DNA from: an uncultured Paracoccaceae bacterium
GTDB lineage: Bacteria > Pseudomonadota > Alphaproteobacteria > Rhodobacterales > Rhodobacteraceae
Length of the DNA stretch: 64,000 bases
Direction: 5' to 3'
Assembly (NCBI GenBank): GCA_947498415.1
Contig: CANMKB010000004.1
Coordinates: 248,001 to 312,000 of the forward strand
The position numbers and the translations under genes were made by a program. The notes beneath the pieces were generated by a model. It was given only the letters and a program-made list of their open reading frames with translations, was not told the origin of the DNA and did not search any database. Below are positions 8,773 through 18,611 of this stretch, piece by piece. Position 1 is the first letter of the stretch, and each line of letters starts with the position of its first letter.

Positions 8773-9642
8773 TTAACGCGACGTCGCGGTACTGCCCTTG
8801 TCACGATAACAAGCAGTGCGCTGTCCATCCATTTCAAGATACCGAAGCTCTAAGATGGGTGCATTATGCACAACCTGTCGCCAACTGCGGCATCCATACT
8901 TGGAGGGCAGTTGTTCAGGGTAACGCTTAGCAATCCATTTGCCAGCTGCAGCCGCAGGTGCCCACCCATCGACGGCCAACGCATCGAATGCTTCTCGCAA
9001 GGCGCTCACTATACCTGAGGCGTCCCAATTCACTTTTCCGTCGGGAGAAATTCCATTGACAAATAGCTCTTCGAATTCCTTCGACTGCAAGAATTCTGAC
9101 ATCGTATGCCGTATTTTATCCATGTCTTCGGCCCATTCACGAAGTTGTCCGAAGTGATGGTCGATACGGTCGTATGCAATGATCAATGCATCTTGCGCGG
9201 CACGACATCCATCTGGGCTCCAGAGGTCGTGCTGGCTGATAAAGTGATGAACCAGATTGTTCCTAAGAAGTACCATTTCTCTCAGATCGCTCTCAACGCG
9301 GACGAACTCTGCATCCGGCAAGCCAAGTGACATCTGCATGGCGAACCAATTGACGTTCTCTGGAGAATTGGTTGTCGTCACTTCGGGAGGGTTGATCTCA
9401 TCGGCAACAACATACGATCCAAGGAGATCACCAACCAAGGTGCCGAGCGTCTTGCGGGCCGCTTCGTCAATCTGCGTTGCCTTTGCCCGCTCCAAGTCAT
9501 GAAACGGTCCTGAAACCTTATGATGCGCCACCATGGCTTTGATTAGCCGCTCATACTGTTGTAGCCGTAACATGCATCGACCCAGCAACCGCTGAACTTC
9601 ATGCTGAAGTGTATGCAGGTCTTCATCGTCTAGCATCGTCAT
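8773..9642 (-). CDS. OST-HTH/LOTUS-domain protein
   Basis: A 289-residue protein convergent with virB6. The C-terminal 75 residues (about 205-280) fit an OST-HTH/LOTUS winged helix: a helix, then DGWAPAAAAGKWIAKRYP, then YGCRSWRQVVHNAP, then a beta-wing ending in the tyrosine of TACYRDK. Such domains bind RNA or G-quadruplex nucleic acid. The N-terminal 200 residues are helical with no motif I recognise, apart from a short region (LVHHFISQHDLWS) similar to proteins annotated as of unknown function. Base composition is lower in GC than the virB operon, consistent with independently acquired cargo. The biological role is unknown. The start could also be Met3. Confidence 0.6.
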   Translation of the reverse strand: MTMLDDEDLHTLQHEVQRLLGRCMLRLQQYERLIKAMVAHHKVSGPFHDLERAKATQIDEAARKTLGTLVGDLLGSYVVADEINPPEVTTTNSPENVNWFAMQMSLGLPDAEFVRVESDLREMVLLRNNLVHHFISQHDLWSPDGCRAAQDALIIAYDRIDHHFGQLREWAEDMDKIRHTMSEFLQSKEFEELFVNGISPDGKVNWDASGIVSALREAFDALAVDGWAPAAAAGKWIAKRYPEQLPSKYGCRSWRQVVHNAPILELRYLEMDGQRTACYRDKGSTATSR

Positions 9643-9906
9643 AGTTCAATCCGGTCTCTGCCTCGCTGACATCAACCATATTTCAACCTTATACGCGATG
9701 CCTTAGCATTATATTGCCCACCCGAAATCATTCCCAATCCCAGCACTACTGGCCCTTACGAACATTGAATCTGAGCTTGATGCTGCGTTGCCGAGCAGCC
9801 AAACTGGCCTTTCAACCTTGATGCCGTGATCTCAGCACACCATTTCGATTTCAGGGTCGAAGATGGCCCGCTTGATATGCTTAAAGACTTTAGAAGGAGC
9901 CCGATC

Positions 9907-10878
9907 GTGGAAGGATTGGCGATTTTCAACACAGAAGCTGAATGTATTTATCGTGGGGAAAGCTACTGCGTTCGCGATAATGGTTCGGTCCTTCGCCGTG
10001 CACGGCAAGATCAGAGGAAGCGACCGCTTGATGAGACTTGGACTTTTGGAAATCCAAGCAAAAGCGATGGCTATATGACGATCTCGGGTCACAAACTTCA
10101 TCGGATTGTTGCGACAGCATTTCATGGAGAACAACCGAGCAAGAGCCATGTGGTAGATCACATCGATACGAATCGCCGAAACAACCGCCCTGAAAACCTA
10201 CGATGGGTCACGCGCCTGGAGAATATTCTCCTCAACCCGATCACTGCGAAGCGGATCCAGAATTTGTATGGTAGCATCGAGGAATTTCTCGCTGACCCGC
10301 GAAATCCGAAGAATGGCACACTCACCGCGGATTTCGAGTGGATGAGGAGCGTCTCACCATCAGAAGCTGACAAAAGTCTGCAGCGAATGCTTGCCTGGGC
10401 GGGGTCCGAAAGTACCTCAACAGGAGGCCGCCTTGGCGACTGGATTTTCGGCCGGGGCCAGAAAACGGTTGTAGAACCAGTTGAAGAACTGGTTGCATCC
10501 AAAACGGTTGGTGCACTTCAGCGTAACTGGCGCGTGCCAGCTGAGTTTCCTCTTTGTCCCGAAACTAAGACCGAACATCCACTCAAAGAATACCTTTCCC
10601 GTTTGGTAAAGGGAGCGGTCGCAGTGATTTCCCCTTGGGGAGAAACAAAAGTCGGAGACGTGGCGATGATCGGTGGAGAAAGTGCCATCTACTTGCTCGG
10701 CGAACACGGAGAGGATGCCATCAAACCATGGTCAATCTCAAAAATCACCTTTGAAAACGGATTTTTTGTTCATGAGAGTCAGGGCACGTTTTTTATGCGT
10801 GACGGAGCGGAAAAGGCCCTGACTGAAGCTCAAGGATTGCCCTGGGAAGGTGGCGAAACATTCGATGACTACTGCTAG
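9907..10878 (+). CDS. HNH homing-type endonuclease
   Basis: A protein of about 323 residues. I chose the GTG at 9907 because AAGGAG lies seven bases upstream; an upstream GTG at 9826 in the same frame would add 27 residues but has no comparable site. After a YCVRDNGSV segment like the NUMOD4 motif comes an HNH_3-type domain: HRIVATAFHG, then VVDHIDTNRRNNRPENLRWVT with the DH pair and conserved Asn residues, then an EN motif. This domain is a metal-dependent DNA endonuclease found in mobile introns, inteins and phages. The C-terminal 190 residues are not recognised. No intron or intein is evident around it, so it stands as free-standing cargo. Confidence 0.75.
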   Translation: MEGLAIFNTEAECIYRGESYCVRDNGSVLRRARQDQRKRPLDETWTFGNPSKSDGYMTISGHKLHRIVATAFHGEQPSKSHVVDHIDTNRRNNRPENLRWVTRLENILLNPITAKRIQNLYGSIEEFLADPRNPKNGTLTADFEWMRSVSPSEADKSLQRMLAWAGSESTSTGGRLGDWIFGRGQKTVVEPVEELVASKTVGALQRNWRVPAEFPLCPETKTEHPLKEYLSRLVKGAVAVISPWGETKVGDVAMIGGESAIYLLGEHGEDAIKPWSISKITFENGFFVHESQGTFFMRDGAEKALTEAQGLPWEGGETFDDYC

Positions 10879-11086
10879 TCGGCCTCATGCAGTCGGCCCA
10901 ATCTGGACTTTCGACTGAACTTTAGCATGCTGCGACGCAGCGCGCCGAACCTACCATTCGCTGCATTCGCGAATTCCACAGCAAGAAGGCATCACACTTC
11001 GCCGACTGGATATACGCCATATTGAGTAGTCACATGACGGGAGCGCTCATAAAAAGTTCCCGAACAGCATTTCAATGAGGAGCGGT

Positions 11087-12355
11087 ATGAGCAGGATATT
11101 CTCAAATGGTCCCAATAAAGACTTTGTCATCAATCCCTTCACGCACCTGATTGCGGAGTCATCGCGGCTGCATCTGGCAGCACCCTATTTTACGCAGCCC
11201 GACCAGCTTCTGAAGGCCGCACGAGAGGGCAAGACAGTACAGTTGCTCATCGGTCTGAACGAAGCGACCAGCCCGCAAGCACTGCGCAAGCTATTCGAAG
11301 TGCCGGGTATCGCGATCCGCTACCTAACCAGCCGGTTCCACGCAAAAATCTACATCTTCGACCAAGCTGCCCTGCTGGGCTCGTCAAACCTGACCGATGG
11401 CGGCCTCCGCGCCAACCGCGAAGCGGTCATTCGCCTCGAGCGTAACGATGATGCCGACGCCGTCGACGACATCCGCGCACTATTTATCGAGCTTTGGGAT
11501 GCCGGGCAGGTCCTGACGCGGGAAAAGCTCGACACTTTCGAGAAAACCTACAATGAACTGAAACGGCGCACGCCCGATCCTGAAAAGGAGATCGAGGCCG
11601 CGCTGGGACAAGCGCAGCCACACAACATCAACGTCAAAAGCCACGAGAAATCCAGCGAACGCGTATTTTTGGAAACCCTAAGGCAGGAAGTCTACGAACA
11701 GTACCGCCCTGCCTTCAGCGAGGTGACGACGATCCTCGACGAACATGGATATCGCCGACCTGATCTCGCAAATGTCAGTATCGAAAACGAGACCAACCGC
11801 TTCCTGAACTACGTCAGACTGACCCATGTGATCGGCGATGAGGCATGGCAGGCTGCCCCGCTGCGCAGCACTGAAGACCGCCGCAAGGAGATCATGCACT
11901 ACGCGCTGGAATGGGTTGATGCTGCCAATAACAAGGTGCCGGAGGACTACGCCGCCTGGCTTGAGACGGTGAAACGAACATTCGGCACACGCGAGGCAAT
12001 CGAAGCGGCCAGCAAGGAAGAAATCACTGACGGCCTGATGTCACTGCATGCCTTCACAGAACAGCTGCGCTTCGTCAAAGGAGGCCTGAAAAACCTTCCC
12101 GCTGAATTCTGGAGGGCAAACAACGAAGATGTCGACCGCGTAAAATCTACATTGACCTACCTACTGCACGGCCCCGGCGATTTCATCCAACGCTTCCACG
12201 ATGTACTCTATGACCGCTCGATCAAGCTGAAGCGCTTTGCTTATTTCTGCGCCCTCGAACTCTACGGCACTGTCAAACCCGACGAATGCCCGCCGATGAA
12301 CGGACGCATGGCCAAAGCATTGCGGTTCCTCGGCTTCGATGTGAAAGGAGCCTGA
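11087..12355 (+). CDS. phospholipase-D-like nuclease-domain protein
   Basis: A 422-residue protein; the ATG at 11087 has GAGGAG four bases upstream, better than the in-frame ATG 12 bases earlier. The N-terminal PLD-like domain carries one HKD motif: His85-x-Lys87-x4-Asp92 in FHAKIYIFD, followed by GSSN at 98-101. A single HKD motif implies a dimer, as in Nuc/BfiI-type nucleases. Residues about 150-420 are helical and unassigned. The stop codon abuts the ATG of the DUF2971 gene (TGAATG), so the two are one translational unit. Neither partner is a transfer gene, and the pair sits next to other defence-type cargo. I infer a two-gene defence module but cannot name it. Confidence 0.75.
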   Translation: MSRIFSNGPNKDFVINPFTHLIAESSRLHLAAPYFTQPDQLLKAAREGKTVQLLIGLNEATSPQALRKLFEVPGIAIRYLTSRFHAKIYIFDQAALLGSSNLTDGGLRANREAVIRLERNDDADAVDDIRALFIELWDAGQVLTREKLDTFEKTYNELKRRTPDPEKEIEAALGQAQPHNINVKSHEKSSERVFLETLRQEVYEQYRPAFSEVTTILDEHGYRRPDLANVSIENETNRFLNYVRLTHVIGDEAWQAAPLRSTEDRRKEIMHYALEWVDAANNKVPEDYAAWLETVKRTFGTREAIEAASKEEITDGLMSLHAFTEQLRFVKGGLKNLPAEFWRANNEDVDRVKSTLTYLLHGPGDFIQRFHDVLYDRSIKLKRFAYFCALELYGTVKPDECPPMNGRMAKALRFLGFDVKGA

Positions 12356-13093
12356 ATGGCAAAACACAGCACAATTATCGGCGACATCACACGGCGCACC
12401 ACCATCTACAGGGTTTTCCCGCGCAATCGCTTCTTTGAGCTCTTTGGCGAGAAGAAGAACGCCTTGGTCTGGCCGACCATGTGGGAAGACCCGTTCGAGA
12501 ATTTCATCTTGAGGTCGCCTGTCCGCACCGCCGCTGGCGAGACCGGAGAGTTCGCCTTCCACGAGGATGTCTACGGCCAGTGCTGGACGCTCAAGAAGAG
12601 ATCGGATGCGATGTGGCGGATCTACTCGCCGAAAACGGATGCCGTGCGAGTCAGAACAACAGTTGGCAGACTGATCGACAGCCTTTGCGCTGCCAACAAG
12701 GGTGTGACCAACGATAGCTGCTTCATCGGCAAGGTCGACTATCCGCCCGATTTTGAGCTCAAGAAATTCGCGCGCACGGTGTTCAAGGACGGTCTGAACG
12801 CCGAAGCCGTTGCAAGGTCCCTTCTCAAGAAACGGGATGCTTTCGAGCACGAGGACGAAGTTCGGCTGATCTATTTCGAAGGCCAAAACAGCAAGCACGG
12901 CGGCGGCGTCTATAAATACGAACTCAATCCCCATGCAGTGTTCGACCAGTTCATGATCGATCCTCGTATGTCCTACAAAGATTTCTGCACTTTTAAGGAC
13001 GAGATTGTCGCTAGAACCGGTATCGACGAAGCGCGCATCAAACGATCTTTACTTTACAAGCCGCCCGAAGGCTTCGTCGTCGAAATACCGTGA
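12356..13093 (+). CDS. DUF2971 domain protein
   Basis: A 245-residue cytoplasmic protein. Visible DUF2971 signatures are WEDPFENF near residue 43, YGQCWTLKKRSDAMWRIYS near 77-95, and KRDAFEHEDEVRLIYF near 158-175. The biochemical function of DUF2971 is not known to me; members are frequent in accessory regions. It begins directly at the stop of the PLD-like gene. Convergent with the large NTPase gene, whose stop is 95 bases further right. Confidence 0.8.
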   Translation: MAKHSTIIGDITRRTTIYRVFPRNRFFELFGEKKNALVWPTMWEDPFENFILRSPVRTAAGETGEFAFHEDVYGQCWTLKKRSDAMWRIYSPKTDAVRVRTTVGRLIDSLCAANKGVTNDSCFIGKVDYPPDFELKKFARTVFKDGLNAEAVARSLLKKRDAFEHEDEVRLIYFEGQNSKHGGGVYKYELNPHAVFDQFMIDPRMSYKDFCTFKDEIVARTGIDEARIKRSLLYKPPEGFVVEIP

Positions 13094-13187
13094 CGGACAG
13101 GACAAACTTGCGTAGCGGTTCGCGGCAGGCCAATAGCCCCTCGTACGGCTGGTCCGGCACCATCGTAGTGTCCAGACTGCGAACCTA

Positions 13188-16100
13188 TCAAGGTGGGGTT
13201 TGACTGTTCGCTTCCGTTTGGATCCTAACTTCCAGCTCGTGGGCCTCTGATACGCCCAAGCTGACGAGACGCCCAAGGATGGCATCGATGCGGCTGCGTG
13301 ACAGGTGAGACTGACCATACAGGGAGGGATCATCGACCGCCGCCGCCTTTAACCATTCAGCGACTTTTCGACCGATACTGAGCTCATGCCACATCGAGCG
13401 GTCGCCGTTCGTTGCATCGAGCCAAGTTTCGACCGCGTTCAAGAGGAAATCGAGATGTCGTGCTGTCGGAGCAACGTTCAGGGTGTTCATCGTGCAGAGT
13501 GCGATGAAGGCCGTAGGACCGCCTGAAATCATCGGGCGTAGCGTTTCAAGAAGCGGATCAACCCGGTCGAAGACAGCCGGAACGAGATATGATTTTGCTC
13601 CAGAAAATGGGTTGTGGAGGTTCATCAGCAACGTACCGATCATTGGACCGGTTTGTAAGTCGATCCCGAGTTCTACCCGGCGACGGTCCCAAGACCATCG
13701 ATTCAGCTCAATCGCCCGCGCAACCATCTTCTGCCGCAAAGCGGACGCCCGAGCTGACGGCCGGTGCGGCTCATTGAAATAGTGAACATCAGCTGCATGA
13801 ATGACCGTTTCAGCGACATCGCAAAATGGCCGGTCAGGTAGCTCAATTATCGGCTTTAGAAACAACCAGAACTGATCCTCCGCGGCGTCCATCAAGGCAG
13901 ATGATACCAGGGCGTAAAACTGATTGTTCCAATCGCTTGGCGTCTGACTGAGTTCAGCATCAGCGGAATAGCCGTGACCATTCATTCGTGCTGACCAAGG
14001 CGCATAAGATTCAATGATCTCAAGGTACCAGCCCGGCCGAGTGCATCCTTCAACATTTAGCAGACTCAACCACCGTGAAAGCTCTTGGTCATTGGCGTGA
14101 ACGACCGCCTCCCTGGAGCTACGCCTCAGGGAGACGTCGTCACGCTGAAGGTCAATATGTTCACTGTTCGGTGAGACAATCGCACGCGGCTGACGCGAAA
14201 ATGACGGTGTATCTTCCGGAAGCTCCGGCCAAGTCGGCTCAGGTCCGCCATCGAGCCAAGCGATCTCGGATGTAACCGCGTCAGCGTCCTTCCCCGCTTT
14301 CCCCTCCTCGTAAGCCTCTCGAGTTGAGGCGTCCTCGTCATGGGGATTCCAACGCCAACGGCAGCAGGTGAAAGCGATACGGATTGCAGCTTTGATCAGT
14401 CGCGGATCGGCATCTCTGATGCTAGCATGTGCTGCCGCCATGGAAACGAAGGCGGCCTGGTCTTGTCGAGCGACGGTTCTCAGTAGCTGGTTGCGGTCCT
14501 CGACCCGCCGTCTTCGATGCCAAAGATGGATTAGAGCGCATATGCCCTGCGCCGGGCGATTGTAGTCCAGCCGTTCTTTCGAGCCGTAGCTGTCGACCTC
14601 TTCCGCCAAGGCGGTGGCAATCACGGTTCGAACCCAATCCTCATTCTCGTCCAGGAGAGTATCCTCACCGTCCCGTGCAACAAGCATGGCCGTCGAAATC
14701 AGCCTTGTCGATCGTGACTTGAGATAATCTGTGTCGCTGTAGTCAGGCAGATCGCCAGCAGCGTATTCGAGGGCCTCGCTCACCAAGTTGGGCGAACCCT
14801 TTGTAGGATCACTTATCGCCAGCTGAATTCTTGTTTCAATCGTGAAGGACCGCTCATGTGCCTGTCGATTGGCCTCGAGGCACTCGAGATGCTCGGCTTC
14901 TGCCGGTGGTGATTTGTAGCCAAGGCCACCTTCAACTTCGACCCAGTTCGACCGGTCAAGCATGTTGAGTGCATAGGATCCCATAAACGCTGGATCGCCA
15001 AAGTTCGCTTCCGCGCTGTACGGGCCAGCCTCTTGGACAGCTTCAGTCAACAAAGAGCGTACCACCTGCCCCGCGTGATCTTCGGCCATGTAATAGGGGA
15101 TCAGCCGCTCGAGCATTATGGAGCGTGATGGGCGCTTCGCGAGATCGGCTAGCATGACGCGGCCCTTGGGCTCCGGCTTTATCATCCCGCCTCCAAGTCT
15201 CTCCAACCCCGCTCGCGTGCGATCATTGGCAAGCAGGGAGGGGTTCGCCACGAACGGGACGAGCGCGTCGCGTGTCGTCGGCCAATGCGAGAGGAGAACA
15301 TCGAGCGCGACACACAGGTACCCGGCACAACTACCTTCCGGCCCGAGGACGTCCCTCAGAACCACTTCGACATCTTCGCCTTTCTCGAGGCGCTCATGCG
15401 ACCAGGCTTCGAGCGCCATCAGGCCAGAAGATACCGCGTACTCCTGCGCTTGGCTGGAGCGTGACCAATAATAGGTCCGTTCCCATGGAAAGAACCGCGG
15501 CTTCCCGTCGAAGACGACCGTGAATCCGTCCGTTCCCGCCTTCGTGCCATCCGCATGGTGCGCGACTGCCGCGTCAACGAGTGTTCGGATCAGGCCGAGT
15601 CCGATCTCGGGGTCCGCATCGAGCAAGTCGAGAAAAGGGGGCTGCGCTGGCGACACCGGCATGTAGTCGGTATCCGCAAAGCCGAACGCGCCGTTCAGGG
15701 AATCCCGTCGTGATCGACCTCGACGTGGCTGTTCTATAAGACTGAACGTGATAAGTGCCGCAAGCTCGTTCGGCGCGACGTTGGCCAAGGTTTTACTGAA
15801 CGGCCTTATTGCCTTGACCTTGTAGTGATCGTTCTCTTTCGCGATCGCGCTCAAATAGGCCTTCGTGTCTTCCGGCGCGTGTGACGCGCTTAGAAGGGCC
15901 ATGTTCCGAAGGTCTTCGATCATCGTCGCGCGGCTTGAACGTTCTATCCATGGCGTATCCTGAGCACCCGGGATCGTGACGGTGGATGCACGCAGGTCAA
16001 GCTGCATAAGCCACCCAAACAACATCTTCGCCGTAAGCTGCCCGAGTTCAGGAATGCTCATCAATGTTAGAAACTGGACTTCAACGAGCTTCAGAACAGC

Positions 16101-18347
16101 AACTATCGCTTGCACTGGAATCTCGCTGGCTTTCACAGCGCACCACGTGAGAACCGTGGGCGCCGATAGCGTCGTGGCGATGCGAAAAGAGCTCGGCGCC
16201 TCGACGGGAAGCTCAGCGCCCTTCTCGGCCATCTGCTCGAAGGCGGATGCGGCCGAGATTGTTTCGGTCGCGACGATGGCGGTACAAATCTCGACGAGCA
16301 ACATGCCCCCGTCGGCAAGCAAAGCAGCGCGGCAGCAGTTCAGAAGCTGCGACGACAGCTCGGATCGTACTATCGCCATGAGAGCTTGGCGACGCCATGC
16401 GTCATGGGCGCCTGGTCGCGAGAGGGCCCCAAGGAGGGCTATCCAGTTCAAGCCATCCGGTCCCTGTTCGAGTGCGAAGCGCCCGGCAAACTCGATGCCA
16501 CGCGCCACCCGTGGCGATGGCGGCACCGAAAGATCGACGCTGTCGAGCAACTTGATGTCTTCATTAAGACGCGCGCCGATCGCCCAGTCGCGCAGCACGT
16601 CATGGTAGAAGCTGAGACGGTCGCGCCTTGGTTCGGACAGGGTCAGGCTACGCAGTAGATGAGCTCGTGCCGCCGTGTCCGTCGACGCCTCAATCAGCTC
16701 CTGTCCTGCCAGCGCCGCTTCTGCTAGCTCGGCCAAGAGCCGTTGCGCCGGGCGAACATCATCTGGCTTTGCGCCATCAGCACTCTTCCACCAACGATCG
16801 GCAAGCGCTGCTTCAGTTCGAATTTCGGCCGATTTCGGGACCTTGAGCAATTGGGCCAATCGATAGAGGTTGCGCGCAATGCTCGCGGCCGGATGATCTC
16901 GCGACAGCAGAGCGCGCAGTTCCGGGGCGGCAGTGCTCAGGGCTGCTACCTCGTCGTCGTTCAGTTCGGCCACGACCACTTCGCAGGGCGTACCCAACTT
17001 CGCGAGCGCGTCCTCGGCGACCCAGCGAGTGTCTTCGACTCCGACATCGGGTCGTTTGGACACGACTACGGAGAAGCCTGGGACCTCTGCAACCTCGCGC
17101 AGCAAGTCATTCACTGTGCGGCGGCGCTCGACGGACGTGAACATCTCAAGGCCGTCAATGAACAAGACCCCGCCGCCACCGGCCGCAAGGTCCCACAAGA
17201 AATTCTTGGCGGTCCCGGGCATTTCGAGACGTTGCGCGAGCGCCGACCATCCCCCGTCGGGCGTGCCTACGGGATCAAGTACGATGACATGGCCCTCATG
17301 GCCTATCCGCTCAGCAAGATGTCTCAAGACCCACGATTTTCCCACCCCCGGTTTGCCAGTGATCTCGATGAAGCGATGCCCGTCGCGTGCTTTCTCGAGA
17401 TCGGCAAGCGCGCCGAGGCGGGGGAGATTGACGCCGCCGACAGTGGTACCGATCTCCATGAGTGCGTGGCGCGACATCTCCGCCAGCTTGGCGCGGGCGA
17501 GCGAGAAATTCTGATCGCCCACTAGGTGGAAGCCACGCGTCGTCAGTCTCTCGGTGAGTGATTGGTGCGTGACCGAGCCACCGGCCTTGCCCATCTCGAT
17601 GACGATTTCGATGAGATTGCTCCAAAGTGCCTCGGCACGTGTCGCATCGTCCGGCGCGAGAACCTGACGGGCCAGTGTCAGAGCATGGGCCTTCGCCTCC
17701 GGTGCAGCCGACTCGAAATCGAACTCAAGGATCATGAACCTGCGGAATATGGACCAGACGGCTTCGTCCTCGTCCGCCACTCCATGAGCCACAAGATTGC
17801 TGCGGAATGCTTTGGCGAAACTACGCATCTCCTCGCTGGCGACACCTGGGAGGGCTAACCGCGCGAAAAATTGGACGCCACTTTCCGCTCTGCGCGCCCA
17901 TTCGAGCACGTCCTGATACGGGCCAGAGATAGCAAAGCTAGTTCGCTGGGTCGCAACCGCCAGTAAATGGCGGTCCGTCGGCTTCTGAGAGGGATTGCTG
18001 CGTACGATCTGTCCGCAGACGTCTTGAAAGATAGTGTCTTTGGGCGAAAAACGGATTGTGCGTTTCGACTGGATCTCGAGAAGCGAGGTGCCTTTGTCCG
18101 AAACACTGTGCACGATCAGGTCATCGAGGGCATAGCCTTCATTTTCGCCCTGAAGCTGCACCCGCTCGATCCTGGCATTGGGGAGGCCGCGCGCATCGCT
18201 GCCAGCGAGCATCTGCAGGAGATAATAGGCGCCAAGCTGGCCCTCAATATAGGTGCCGGCGCCCCCGCGCCCGACTGGACTGGAGCCTTTCTGTTTGGAA
18301 CTTGTGCTTTCCTCGGGGGAAGGGCTCATCGTGTAGGTCGTCTTCAA
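13188..18347 (-). CDS. 1719-residue nuclease/P-loop NTPase, Avs (STAND)-like
   Basis: Domains in order. Residues about 28-130: a PD-(D/E)XK-type nuclease resembling DUF4297/Cap4, with GGAGTYIEGQ, DDLIV at 75-79 and the strand LLEIQSK (Glu91, Lys95). Residues about 320-480: a P-loop NTPase with Walker A GKPGVGKS at 331-338 and Walker B GVLFIDG near 395, in the STAND style (RPDV as a possible sensor). Residues about 560-1719: a long helical region without motifs, expected of repeat-type sensors. Nuclease-STAND-repeat order and length match Avs proteins, which recognise phage proteins and then degrade DNA. The start is a TTG at 18347 with AGGA upstream; an ATG at 18329 is possible. High GC contrasts with the low-GC genes around it. 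The Avs assignment is inference; the P-loop is plain. Confidence 0.65.
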   Translation of the reverse strand: MKTTYTMSPSPEESTSSKQKGSSPVGRGGAGTYIEGQLGAYYLLQMLAGSDARGLPNARIERVQLQGENEGYALDDLIVHSVSDKGTSLLEIQSKRTIRFSPKDTIFQDVCGQIVRSNPSQKPTDRHLLAVATQRTSFAISGPYQDVLEWARRAESGVQFFARLALPGVASEEMRSFAKAFRSNLVAHGVADEDEAVWSIFRRFMILEFDFESAAPEAKAHALTLARQVLAPDDATRAEALWSNLIEIVIEMGKAGGSVTHQSLTERLTTRGFHLVGDQNFSLARAKLAEMSRHALMEIGTTVGGVNLPRLGALADLEKARDGHRFIEITGKPGVGKSWVLRHLAERIGHEGHVIVLDPVGTPDGGWSALAQRLEMPGTAKNFLWDLAAGGGGVLFIDGLEMFTSVERRRTVNDLLREVAEVPGFSVVVSKRPDVGVEDTRWVAEDALAKLGTPCEVVVAELNDDEVAALSTAAPELRALLSRDHPAASIARNLYRLAQLLKVPKSAEIRTEAALADRWWKSADGAKPDDVRPAQRLLAELAEAALAGQELIEASTDTAARAHLLRSLTLSEPRRDRLSFYHDVLRDWAIGARLNEDIKLLDSVDLSVPPSPRVARGIEFAGRFALEQGPDGLNWIALLGALSRPGAHDAWRRQALMAIVRSELSSQLLNCCRAALLADGGMLLVEICTAIVATETISAASAFEQMAEKGAELPVEAPSSFRIATTLSAPTVLTWCAVKASEIPVQAIVAVLKLVEVQFLTLMSIPELGQLTAKMLFGWLMQLDLRASTVTIPGAQDTPWIERSSRATMIEDLRNMALLSASHAPEDTKAYLSAIAKENDHYKVKAIRPFSKTLANVAPNELAALITFSLIEQPRRGRSRRDSLNGAFGFADTDYMPVSPAQPPFLDLLDADPEIGLGLIRTLVDAAVAHHADGTKAGTDGFTVVFDGKPRFFPWERTYYWSRSSQAQEYAVSSGLMALEAWSHERLEKGEDVEVVLRDVLGPEGSCAGYLCVALDVLLSHWPTTRDALVPFVANPSLLANDRTRAGLERLGGGMIKPEPKGRVMLADLAKRPSRSIMLERLIPYYMAEDHAGQVVRSLLTEAVQEAGPYSAEANFGDPAFMGSYALNMLDRSNWVEVEGGLGYKSPPAEAEHLECLEANRQAHERSFTIETRIQLAISDPTKGSPNLVSEALEYAAGDLPDYSDTDYLKSRSTRLISTAMLVARDGEDTLLDENEDWVRTVIATALAEEVDSYGSKERLDYNRPAQGICALIHLWHRRRRVEDRNQLLRTVARQDQAAFVSMAAAHASIRDADPRLIKAAIRIAFTCCRWRWNPHDEDASTREAYEEGKAGKDADAVTSEIAWLDGGPEPTWPELPEDTPSFSRQPRAIVSPNSEHIDLQRDDVSLRRSSREAVVHANDQELSRWLSLLNVEGCTRPGWYLEIIESYAPWSARMNGHGYSADAELSQTPSDWNNQFYALVSSALMDAAEDQFWLFLKPIIELPDRPFCDVAETVIHAADVHYFNEPHRPSARASALRQKMVARAIELNRWSWDRRRVELGIDLQTGPMIGTLLMNLHNPFSGAKSYLVPAVFDRVDPLLETLRPMISGGPTAFIALCTMNTLNVAPTARHLDFLLNAVETWLDATNGDRSMWHELSIGRKVAEWLKAAAVDDPSLYGQSHLSRSRIDAILGRLVSLGVSEAHELEVRIQTEANSQTPP

Positions 18348-18540
18348 ATCAATCCTGCAGTTGATCTACGCGATAGCGTAAACATCGAACTATTTCGATT
18401 GTTTTCTTAGTTATGCCTTCTTGGTTTCTCTGAAGAAATTACCACGGTCTTTTGACTTGCGTCCCGTCCGCGACGCAAGTCTTCCATGCGACGGAGCTCA
18501 GGAATCCACTTGTCATGCTAAACCTGCTGGCCTGAGCTTA

Positions 18541-18611
18541 GGGCGGAATGTCCGAATTCCCAGTAGATTGGGTGGCCCTTCGCGCCCGCGGCGTACCTCC
18601 GGAATCCGCCC
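18541..18611. repeat. short inverted repeat between NTPase gene and virD4
   Basis: In the 264-base gap between the NTPase start and the virD4 stop, GGGCGGA (18541-18547) and TCCGCCC (18605-18611) form a 7-base inverted repeat 57 bases apart. It could mark a terminator region for virD4 or the edge of the cargo insertion. It is short enough to be chance. Confidence 0.2.
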
